Shown piece by piece: positions 8,481 to 15,226 of a DNA stretch of 43,708 nucleotides. The stretch is taken from the NCBI GenBank assembly GCA_024281145.1, contig JAMXLN010000177.1, forward strand, positions 1-43,708, in the 5' to 3' direction. The translations under genes were made by a program, and so were the position numbers. Position 1 is the stretch's first letter; each line of letters opens with the position of its first letter. This DNA is from Hyphomicrobiaceae bacterium. Its GTDB lineage: Bacteria > Pseudomonadota > Alphaproteobacteria > Rhizobiales > Hyphomicrobiaceae. The notes under the pieces were generated by a model. It ran no database searches. It worked only from the letters and a program-made list of their open reading frames with translations, and was not told the origin of the DNA.

Positions 8481-9344
8481 ATGGCCTTGCAAGGCGCACG
8501 GCACTACGGCCTAACCGACGAAGAGCTGCGCGCCATCCCGACCGTCTACCGGCCCGACCTCTTCAAGGGCAAGGCCGTTGTCGTCACCGGCGCGGGCAGC
8601 GGTTTCGGCTTCGCCATCGCGACCCTATTTGCGCGTCTCGGGGCCGAGCTCGCCATTCTGGGCCGCAACGAGGGCCGATTGGCGAAGGCCAAAGCCTTCC
8701 TTGAGAGTTTGGGTGCGCGGGTCTACGCCGAAACTTTCAACATCCGCGACCATGAGCGCTGTGCGGCCTTCATTGGCAACGTGTGGCGAGAGTTGGGACG
8801 CCTCGACGTTCTCATCAACAATGCCGGCGGCCAGTTCCCGCAGATGGCGCTCGACTTTAAACCAAAGGGCTGGACGGCGGTCATCGAAAACAACCTCAGC
8901 GGCACCTGGTACATGATGCAGGCCGCCGCCAGAGCGTGGGCTGAGCGCAAGGCGCCTGGCGTCATCGTCAACATCGTCGCCGACTTCTGGCGAGGCATGC
9001 CGGGCATCGCCCACACCGCCGCGGCACGGGCAGGCGTTGCCTATCTCTCAAAGAGCGTCGCGGTGGAATGGGCCCCACTCAACGTTCGCGTCAACTGTAT
9101 CGCGCCCGGTGTGCTCGAGACCTCGGGCTTCGCGCATTACCCGCCGGAGGGCCTCGCGACCTATCCGCAGGCCAACCCCATGAAGAAGGCGGGCGACGTT
9201 TGGGATGTGGCCGAGGCTTGCGTCTATCTCGCCGCACCATCGGCCAAGTTCATAACGGGAGAGGTGCTTACCATCGATGGCGGCCAGCAATGCTGGGGCG
9301 ATCCGTGGCCCACCGGTCGTCCCGAGCATTTCAGGGTCGGTTAG
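8481..9344 (+). CDS. SDR family enoyl-CoA reductase-like protein (PECR/DECR type)
   Basis: This is a 287-residue SDR. It has TGAGSGFG (36-43), NNAG (113-116) and a closing TGEVLTIDGG. The classical YxxxK is absent: at the expected place it reads AHTAAARAGVAYLSKSVAVEW (His178 onward). This matches peroxisomal trans-2-enoyl-CoA reductase and 2,4-dienoyl-CoA reductase, where an HSGAARAGV-type segment replaces it. It therefore probably reduces an enoyl- or dienoyl-CoA with NADPH during beta-oxidation. The ATG at 8481 has AGGGAG upstream; an earlier in-frame start at 8391 lacks a binding site. It lies 257 bases after the CoA ligase and 40 bases before the next gene. Reaction is inferred from family. 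Confidence 0.8.
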   Translation: MALQGARHYGLTDEELRAIPTVYRPDLFKGKAVVVTGAGSGFGFAIATLFARLGAELAILGRNEGRLAKAKAFLESLGARVYAETFNIRDHERCAAFIGNVWRELGRLDVLINNAGGQFPQMALDFKPKGWTAVIENNLSGTWYMMQAAARAWAERKAPGVIVNIVADFWRGMPGIAHTAAARAGVAYLSKSVAVEWAPLNVRVNCIAPGVLETSGFAHYPPEGLATYPQANPMKKAGDVWDVAEACVYLAAPSAKFITGEVLTIDGGQQCWGDPWPTGRPEHFRVG

Positions 9345-9384
9345 GTCGCAAATCCCCGCGACGCACATCCGGGAAACGAGCCCC

Positions 9385-10386
9385 ATGTCCGCCGATAACA
9401 TCTTTGCCGGTAATCCGCTGTGCCGACTGCTCGGCATCCGCTATCCGATCTGCCAAGCGGGAATGTATCAGGTCGCCTACGGCTCCCTGGCTGCTGCCGT
9501 TTCCAATGCCGGCGGGCTCGGCGTGATTGGTTCCGCGTACATGCCGCCGGCTAGGCTGCGCGAGGAAATCCGCACCGCCAAAGCCCAAACGGACAAGCCG
9601 TTTGGCGTCGACATCCTGTTTGCCAAGACCACGGGCGGCGGCGCCACCATAAAAGCCTATGAGCGCGAGGTGCGGGCCCACATCGACGTAACCTTCGAGG
9701 AGAAGGTGCCGATCATCGTCTCGGGACTTGGCGATCCCGGAGCCATCGTACCTCAGGCGCACTCCGCCGGCATGAAGGTCATGGCACTCGTCGGAACGGC
9801 CAAGCAGGCCAAGTCCGTAGCGCGGTCCGGGGTCGATGCCGTGATCGCCTCCGGTCATGAAGGCGGCGGCCATGTCGGGCGGATCGGCACGATGGCGCTC
9901 GTGCCCCGCGTCGTCGACGTGGTCGCAATTCCCGTGGTTGCCGCCGGTGGGCTGGCGGACGGCCGCGGCTTGGTGGCGGCCCTGGCGTTGGGCGCCGCGG
10001 GCGTGTGGATGGGCACCCGCTTCATCGCCACCCTCGAGGCGCGGGGCCATGACAACTACAAGCGCCGCATCACCGAGATCGACGAGGACGGAACGGTGGT
10101 CACGCGGGCCCACTCGGGCAAACCAAACCGCATGATCCGCAACGCGTTCACACAGGCGTGGGAAGGCCGCGAGGCCGACATCAAGCCCTACCCGCTGCAG
10201 CTGAGAGAGGTCGGCGAACCCGCCTCCCATCGCGGCCGCATTGGCGGCGATGTCGCGTTGGGCGTGTTGCCGTGTGGACAGAGCGCGGCATTGATCGAGC
10301 GCATCGAGCCCGCGGGCGAGGTCGTCGAGAGGATCGCCCGCGAAGCGGCGAGCGTCCTATCGCGTTTGGCAAGGTTGGCTCAATGA
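9385..10386 (+). CDS. Nitronate monooxygenase / 2-nitropropane dioxygenase-like flavoprotein
   Basis: This 333-residue FMN TIM-barrel protein belongs to the nitronate monooxygenase/FabK superfamily. Family marks are PICQAGMYQVAYGSLAAAVSNAGGLGVIG at the N-terminus, the HEGGGHVGR segment (158-166) that approaches the flavin phosphate, and PVVAAGGLADGRG with GAAGVWMGTRF near the C-terminus. The start at 9385 follows the dehydrogenase stop by 40 bases; an in-frame opening at 9277 would overlap that gene and is rejected. Many such genes sit in acyl-CoA catabolic clusters and their true substrates are not nitroalkanes, so the name is a family label. It ends the plus-strand catabolic run. Confidence 0.85.
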   Translation: MSADNIFAGNPLCRLLGIRYPICQAGMYQVAYGSLAAAVSNAGGLGVIGSAYMPPARLREEIRTAKAQTDKPFGVDILFAKTTGGGATIKAYEREVRAHIDVTFEEKVPIIVSGLGDPGAIVPQAHSAGMKVMALVGTAKQAKSVARSGVDAVIASGHEGGGHVGRIGTMALVPRVVDVVAIPVVAAGGLADGRGLVAALALGAAGVWMGTRFIATLEARGHDNYKRRITEIDEDGTVVTRAHSGKPNRMIRNAFTQAWEGREADIKPYPLQLREVGEPASHRGRIGGDVALGVLPCGQSAALIERIEPAGEVVERIAREAASVLSRLARLAQ

Positions 10387-10829
10387 GGGTTTGCGCGAGG
10401 AGCGCATCCGTCTGCCTGCGCAGGGATGGCGGCCCCCCTTGGGCCGCGAACGGCCTATCGCAAGGCCGCCAACACCCTTTTTGAGGATCGGGGCATCATG
10501 GATATTCAGTATACACCTCAATTACCCCCGGGCCTCGCGGCTCGACACCAGAAAAAAGCCAAAATCCAGCGGATCACTGCTAAAGAGGGGAGGCAAATCC
10601 GACCGCGGGCGCCTTCTCCTGCGCGAGCTTCCCGGTGATCGTCGCCAACGCCGTCGCAAATGCGATGGTGCGGCGATCGACGCCTCCATTGTTGGGCGTA
10701 CCACCCCAAATCGAAGGACTGCGGATCGCAAATTTCTCCGGCCGGTCAATCCACCATGGCCCTGCGACGAGGGACTGAAAGCTCTTCTCCCCTGCACCGC
10801 TCCCGAGCCTTACCGGGAGGGTGCCGGTG
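10387..10829. other. 443-base spacer with a possible gene fragment
   Basis: No intact gene was found. On the minus strand, about 10583-10800, a frame reads with protein-like composition (GPWWIDRPEKF, then IRSPSIWGGTPNNGGVD, ending GFASPL and a stop) and the DNA is less GC-rich than its neighbours. It has no start of its own and would run into the next gene, so it could be the 3' remnant of a lost gene. I do not recognise the family. Confidence 0.3.
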
Positions 10830-11546
10830 ATGACGTCAGGCTGGGCAAACCTGCGCCTGCTGGTTGGCCTATTCGCCATCATTGCGCTGGCACTGCCACC
10901 TGCGACTTCCCCGGCGCAGGACTTTGACCTTATGGTCAAGCAGGTCCTCGACACACTGCAGGGGTCCAAAGAAGCCAAGAAGCTGGCCAAGCAACGCCAG
11001 CCCGAATCCCTCATCAAGACACGATCGCGGAGCGCGGATGAAGTCAGTTCCATCTCGCAAGAGGACTACGAAAGCAAAATAGCTGATTTGATCAGTTACA
11101 TGCGGAGCGATGCCCTCAGCGACAAGACCAATCCCATGCGCAGGGACGCGGCCCTGATCGCCAGCATTGAGCGGCACAAGCAAATCCCCGTCCCGAAGCG
11201 GATGCAAGAATGGACGTGCAACGTACGCGAAATTGGCGTGTCGCTGGACCCATTCACCGATCGCGCAAACAGCCAGGAACCGATTGGGTTCCTTGGCGGG
11301 CGCGGCCAAGGGCTCCTGTGCGAGGAAAAGGTTCCATACCTGCTTGTTCTGGATCGCACCCGTGCCAATCAATCGCTCGTCAATTCCCTGTCTGTGGGCC
11401 AATCAATCTCATTTAGCGGAGCGGGCGTGGGACGCCGCATTCCCGACATGCGGACGATTGTCCGTGTGGATCAAGTGGTCCCCTTGGACAATCGTGACGG
11501 GGAGCCAACGGGCGCGCCTGATGCAAAAACGCGCACTGGCCGGTGA
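10830..11546 (+). CDS. Secreted or periplasmic protein of unknown function
   Basis: This 238-residue protein starts with a clear Sec signal peptide (RLLVGLFAIIALALPPATSPAQ, cleavage likely near residue 28). The mature part begins with a lysine-rich helical segment (LDTLQGSKEAKKLAKQRQ), then a more globular half with two cysteines (WTCNV and GLLCEEK) that could form a disulfide. I do not recognise a family. A GTG nine bases upstream is also in frame, but the GGGAGG at 10815-10820 is placed correctly only for the ATG at 10830. It is a single plus-strand gene converging on the metalloprotease gene, with 59 bases between their stops. Confidence 0.65.
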   Translation: MTSGWANLRLLVGLFAIIALALPPATSPAQDFDLMVKQVLDTLQGSKEAKKLAKQRQPESLIKTRSRSADEVSSISQEDYESKIADLISYMRSDALSDKTNPMRRDAALIASIERHKQIPVPKRMQEWTCNVREIGVSLDPFTDRANSQEPIGFLGGRGQGLLCEEKVPYLLVLDRTRANQSLVNSLSVGQSISFSGAGVGRRIPDMRTIVRVDQVVPLDNRDGEPTGAPDAKTRTGR

Positions 11547-11605
11547 CACCCGGACCGCCCGTGTCGCCGGCCAAGTCCCCCGAGCGCCGAGGCGAGCCCT
11601 GGTGA

Positions 11606-13210
11606 TTAGCGGAAGGCAGCCACGCGCGCGGCATGCTCGCGGATGACCCGCGCGTTGTCGAGATCGGGTGTGCCGGCCGGCTCGCCGCGCACCAGCACCA
11701 CCGGGCTCGACCACACAGGCAGGCGTGGGCAGCCTCCGCAGCTCTCCTTGTAGCTCATGATGTCGCGCCACTTGGTGCCGTTGACGTAGCCGTGACCGTA
11801 CGCGAAAGGCGTCATCATCTTGTCGAGGCTCAAGTCGTGGCGCGCGCCGATGAGGTGGCCAATTTCGTGCGCGAGCGAATAGGTGGATGCGGCGCACTCG
11901 TGATGCACCACGGCGAATGCCTCCTCGGCATCAGCATACACGCGCGTCGCCAATCCGCAGCCTTTGGGGTCATCGACGATCAGAATTGCCACGTCGGCCT
12001 TGTACTTGTCGCGCAAGGCATGGATCTCGTCCATGTAGCCGTCGCCCTTGTCGGCGAAGCGCCAGACGTGGTCAAAGTGCGCGGCACCCTCTTCTACGTA
12101 GTCGGTCTCGTAAGCGTGAACGAGCCGCAGCTGCACCTCACCGAGGCTGCTCATGCGGAAGGATTCGTTACCTTCCTCGATCGCGAGATCAACGAGCTCC
12201 CGCTTGACATCCGCGTAGTTGCTGGCCGCCTTCTTCGTGTAGGCGACAATGATATCGATCGTGACGTTCCCCGCCGGGGCCGCTTGAGCAGAGGCCCGCT
12301 CTTTGTCCGTGCGCTCGGCGGATTTCGTCTCGACGGCGGCAGGACTGGTTGGCACCCCCGCCTTGGGGCGCAGCGCGCTGGCATCGCCTTGTTGTACGAG
12401 CGGGTCGTCCCGCAGCGTGGGATCATCGACGCGTGGGCGGGGCGACATGGCCGCGTGCTCCTGGGGCATGCGGTCCTCACCCATCTCAACCAGGGCGATG
12501 AGGTCCCCGCCCAGATGACGGATCGAATAGAGCCGACCCTGGTGCTGGACGGTGCCGGCCATCTTGCCGCCCGGCCACCACATGATGGTTGCCGGCGCCC
12601 CAGTCTCCTCCACAACGCCGCGCCACACGCACATGTCGGAGCGAATGTCGACACTCGTGCGGCGGATGGAAAGGGATTTCTCGTCGCTGAGAGACACCGT
12701 GATACGCGCGGCATCCTTCGCAGGTCCCGCGGCGCTAGCGTCCTTGGTCAAGGCGTACTCGACCATCGGCGGACGCGGCGAGGTCATCATGCCAACGCCC
12801 ATGGTGGCGCGCGAAGCCCTGGCTCGCTCCAGCATGGCCTGCTGGCGCTGGTTCACCTTGGCGTCCGCCGGCGCCTTGTGGAATAGCTGGTTCCACGTCG
12901 CGCTCAGCCGGCTCATGATCACGCCGTGCCGTGCCGCCGCTTGCCGGACGCTCTCGACGTTGTCTTTGGGGATCGTCCACACCTCGGTCTTGGTCAACGG
13001 CAACAGCTCACCCTTGGCCCGTTGTGCGCGCTGCTTGATGGCGGCATAGAGCTTGCGAAGACGTGGGCCGGTTAGCGCACCCGCACCCTGCGGCTTCAGC
13101 ATGATGAGCGGCACATCCTCCGGGTCGGACTGGGCCCACGTCGGGCCCGACGCACCGAGCAGGATGCACCCAACCGCCGACGCCGCGCAGATCCCGCGTA
13201 AGAGCGTCAT
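11606..13210 (-). CDS. Secreted metzincin zinc protease (reprolysin-like, peptidyl-Asp endopeptidase type)
   Basis: This 534-residue preproprotein has a signal peptide ending SGPTWAQ (cleavage near 26), then a pro-region of roughly 300 residues and a catalytic domain. The zinc motif HEIGHLIGARHD is at 448-459 (ligands His448, His452, His458; catalytic Glu449). The Met-turn DIMSY follows, and the C-terminus has CGGCPRLPVWSSP and DNARVIREHAARVAAF, as in peptidyl-Asp metalloendopeptidases. The ATG at 13210 has GGGAGG eight bases upstream; a longer in-frame opening to 13336 overlaps the anti-sigma gene and is rejected. It follows the anti-sigma gene by 59 bases on the same strand, so it is likely part of the sigma factor's operon. 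Confidence 0.85.
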   Translation of the reverse strand: MTLLRGICAASAVGCILLGASGPTWAQSDPEDVPLIMLKPQGAGALTGPRLRKLYAAIKQRAQRAKGELLPLTKTEVWTIPKDNVESVRQAAARHGVIMSRLSATWNQLFHKAPADAKVNQRQQAMLERARASRATMGVGMMTSPRPPMVEYALTKDASAAGPAKDAARITVSLSDEKSLSIRRTSVDIRSDMCVWRGVVEETGAPATIMWWPGGKMAGTVQHQGRLYSIRHLGGDLIALVEMGEDRMPQEHAAMSPRPRVDDPTLRDDPLVQQGDASALRPKAGVPTSPAAVETKSAERTDKERASAQAAPAGNVTIDIIVAYTKKAASNYADVKRELVDLAIEEGNESFRMSSLGEVQLRLVHAYETDYVEEGAAHFDHVWRFADKGDGYMDEIHALRDKYKADVAILIVDDPKGCGLATRVYADAEEAFAVVHHECAASTYSLAHEIGHLIGARHDLSLDKMMTPFAYGHGYVNGTKWRDIMSYKESCGGCPRLPVWSSPVVLVRGEPAGTPDLDNARVIREHAARVAAFR

Positions 13211-13269
13211 GACCAGAACCTCCCTTCCATGCGCGAGTCCAGCAATCGTGCGCAGGCCCCGCTTCATCC

Positions 13270-13848
13270 CTAGAAGTTCATCCTTTCGAGCCGCCCGAAG
13301 AGGCTGGTGGCGTCCAGCTGATCCCCAGCCTGGCACGCGTCATAGGCGCGCAGCGCCATGCGACTGACGCCCGCCAGCTGCTCCGCTGGAATCCTCGCAT
13401 ATTTCTCGCGGTCGAGCTTGCCCCAGAAATTCTTGTAAAGCCCACCGCAATCCATCGCCGCTTCGTGCACCGTGCTCTTGGGTTTGTCCGCTTGTGCGTA
13501 GAGGAACCAGGCGGCGACCGCCAAGGCAAGGCATGCCGCCAGGGCACCCGCACCGACCACCAACCGCATCCTGCGTTGCGGGGCACTGCGCAGGGCGAGG
13601 ACGGGCGCGGCGCCGCGCCCGGGCTCGTCTGCAATCCGGGCCAGGACCTTGTCGAATAGACCAGGCGGCGGCGCCACTTCGGGCGCCGCTTCGAGCAGGG
13701 GAGCCAGTCGGCGCTCCCACGCCTCGATGGCCGCCTTCAGCGAACCCTCCAACGGCCGGCGCGCCTCGACGTCCGCCCGCTCGGCCGCGTCAAGGCAACC
13801 GAGCACGTATTCGCCCGCCAAGCCGTCAATGTCCTCTTCCTGGGTCAT
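13270..13848 (-). CDS. Membrane anti-sigma factor (RskA-like) with a duplicated periplasmic domain
   Basis: This 192-residue protein should bind and hold the ECF sigma factor at the inner membrane. The cytosolic N-terminus (DIDGLAGEYVLGCLDAAER ... AWERRLAPL) matches proteobacterial RskA-type anti-sigma factors. One transmembrane helix spans 96-118 (LVVGAGALAACLALAVAAWFL). The periplasmic end (132-192) is an unusual compact domain with Cys134 and Cys172. It is 46/61 identical to the mature small protein encoded at 14714-14980. Its ATG overlaps the sigma stop (ATGA), which fixes the start and implies translational coupling. The periplasmic domain is likely the sensing end. RskA family membership is by pattern. 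Confidence 0.82.
   Translation of the reverse strand: MTQEEDIDGLAGEYVLGCLDAAERADVEARRPLEGSLKAAIEAWERRLAPLLEAAPEVAPPPGLFDKVLARIADEPGRGAAPVLALRSAPQRRMRLVVGAGALAACLALAVAAWFLYAQADKPKSTVHEAAMDCGGLYKNFWGKLDREKYARIPAEQLAGVSRMALRAYDACQAGDQLDATSLFGRLERMNF
13273..13455 (-). repeat. Copy 1 of a duplicated domain-coding segment
   Basis: This encodes residues 132-192 of the anti-sigma factor. It aligns without gaps to 14717-14899 in the same orientation and is similar at DNA level too, including long shared blocks around the GVSRMALRAYDACQAGD core. Both copies run to the end of their genes. Confidence 0.88.
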
Positions 13849-14366
13849 TGACCAAGACATTCCTTGAGCTGCGCGAGACTTCCCCGCAGCGAGCTCCTGA
13901 CCATCGCCACCGGCCAGCCAACGCGCTTGGAGATCTCCTCCCGCGTCAGACCATAGTGATAGGCGAGGAGCACAATCTTTCTCCCTTCCGATGGCAGCGC
14001 GTTGAGACATGCGCTGAGCCGCCGCAACGCCTCGCTTTGCCGCGCGCCCCCCGCCTCCTCGTACCAGCTCGGCAACTCCTGCGGCGATCCCGATGCCGTG
14101 CGTCTGAGCTCGTCCAGGGCCAAAGTGCGTGCCAGCCTCGCAAGCCAAGCGTCGGGTGAGACCCTTGCCCCATCGAATTCGCCGGCATGTTGCCACACGC
14201 CAACATAGACATCCTCAAGGACAGCATCGGCCCAATCCTGTCGTCCCAAGATACGTTGGACGATGCCATAGAGTTTCACCGAGCTTGCCCCATAGAGGCG
14301 CTCAAGGGCAGCGCGGTCCCCCCCGGCCACGCGCGCGAGCGCGGCTGCAAGGTCCAAGTGCGCCAT
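13845..14366 (-). CDS. ECF-type RNA polymerase sigma factor (SigK-like)
   Basis: This 173-residue sigma factor has region 2 at about 21-88 (YGASSVKLYGIVQRILG, EDVYVGVWQHAGEFD, SPDAWLARLARTLALDELRR). Region 4 lies at about 113-170 (LNALPSEGRKIVLLAYHYGLTREEISKRVGWPVAMVRSSL). There is no extra C-terminal domain. The start at 14366 fits family length but has a weak ribosome-binding site. An in-frame ATG at 14498 with GAGG eight bases upstream would add 44 residues of non-sigma-like sequence, so the true start is open. The stop overlaps the anti-sigma start. It should direct transcription of this cassette and perhaps other envelope genes. Confidence 0.87.
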   Translation of the reverse strand: MAHLDLAAALARVAGGDRAALERLYGASSVKLYGIVQRILGRQDWADAVLEDVYVGVWQHAGEFDGARVSPDAWLARLARTLALDELRRTASGSPQELPSWYEEAGGARQSEALRRLSACLNALPSEGRKIVLLAYHYGLTREEISKRVGWPVAMVRSSLRGSLAQLKECLGQ

Positions 14367-14713
14367 CCGCGAAACGCTTTGGGCTTGCAACGTCACCTGG
14401 GTCTTCTGGCAGGCAACGGGGCGAGAAGCCTCACGGGGACCGCCTGGCACGGCAAACAGCAAGCTGCGATCGTCGTCGCTATCTGCCGGCGAGGGCATGA
14501 CCCAAGCCTCGCTCAGTTGCGTGGCGAGCCCGCGCCACGGAGTAACGCGCACCGATGGCGCCGCTCACTACATCTCAGCCGGCGCCCGCCGGCATGCGCC
14601 GATGCGCCGAATGCGCCAGCACGACCGCGTGGGCTTCCCTGGAGGTCGAGAAGCCCACGCCTGTCGCACGTCGCGCGCACGCGCGCCCCGCACGGGTCGC
14701 GACGACGTCGCTC
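14367..14713. other. Spacer between the secreted paralog and the sigma gene
   Basis: This 347-base stretch (215 if the sigma factor starts at 14498) has no recognised gene. It may carry a second promoter for the sigma gene. No convincing terminator was seen after the small gene, so read-through from it is possible. Confidence 0.45.
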
Positions 14714-14980
14714 CTAGAACTGCATCCGGTTCAAGCGGTCAAACAGACCCCGGGCATCCTGCTCATCGCCAGCCTGGCACGCATCGTAGGCGCGCAGGGC
14801 CATGCGGCTTACGCCGGCGAGCTGCTCGGCCGAAATCTTGGCATACTTCTCGTGATCAAACTTCTCCCAGAAATCCTTGTAGAGCCGGCTGCAGTCCATC
14901 TTGGTCTGAGCCACGACAGGGGCGGCCACGGGGCCGGCAAGCGTGGCAAGCGCAACGGCAGCGATGGCAAGGCGCTTCAT
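14714..14980 (-). CDS. Small secreted paralog of the anti-sigma periplasmic domain
   Basis: This 88-residue protein has a signal peptide (MKRLAIAAVALATLAGPVAA, cleavage probably after Ala24) and a mature chain that is almost entirely the domain shared with the anti-sigma C-terminus. Its cysteines, Cys30 and Cys68, align with Cys134 and Cys172 there. The core AEQLAGVSRMALRAYDACQAGD is unchanged. The ATG at 14980 has AGGGAG seven bases upstream; an in-frame opening to 15064 adds a non-signal extension and is rejected. It is read in the same direction as the sigma genes. It may compete for the same ligand, pair with the sensor domain, or be the free version of a stress-sensing module. I know no named function for this domain. 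Confidence 0.78.
   Translation of the reverse strand: MKRLAIAAVALATLAGPVAAPVVAQTKMDCSRLYKDFWEKFDHEKYAKISAEQLAGVSRMALRAYDACQAGDEQDARGLFDRLNRMQF
14717..14899 (-). repeat. Copy 2 of the duplicated domain-coding segment
   Basis: This encodes residues 28-88 of the small secreted protein. It is the partner of the segment at 13273-13455; 15 of 61 residues differ, mostly conservatively, and both ends of the domain coincide. Confidence 0.88.
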
Positions 14981-15039
14981 GACAGTTCTCCCTATCCTCA
15001 GGTGCGAAGGAACTTCCGACGCTTTCCTGAGCTCAGATA

Positions 15040-15085
15040 CGGCGAAATTCCCACAAAGTTTCAACCCTTATAACAAAAGAGTTCA
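15040..15085 (-). promoter_or_regulatory. AT-rich candidate promoter of the small secreted gene
   Basis: In otherwise GC-rich DNA this stretch is AT-rich. Minus-strand reading gives TGAAC, 15 bases, GGTT, loosely like the GGAAC...CGTT of alphaproteobacterial ECF promoters, and also a TTGAAA. Neither pairs with a perfect partner box, so the assignment to a sigma factor is open. Confidence 0.28.
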
Positions 15086-15226
15086 CAGGCGGCCGGCGCC
15101 CCGGGGGCGCGCGGGCGCCCGCTTCCGAGCCGCCTTGCGGGCGTCTCTCCTTGGGCTAGTCACCTCCTGCAAACCCTGCCTCCCGATCGCTGTTGCGGCA
15201 GGAGGCGGAAGGCCTATTCTCTGAAG

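Noticed and set aside
13270-14196. Longer anti-sigma product starting far upstream in the same frame
   Set aside because: The extra sequence overlaps the sigma gene and has no anti-sigma character; the ATG overlapping the sigma stop fits the family N-terminus.
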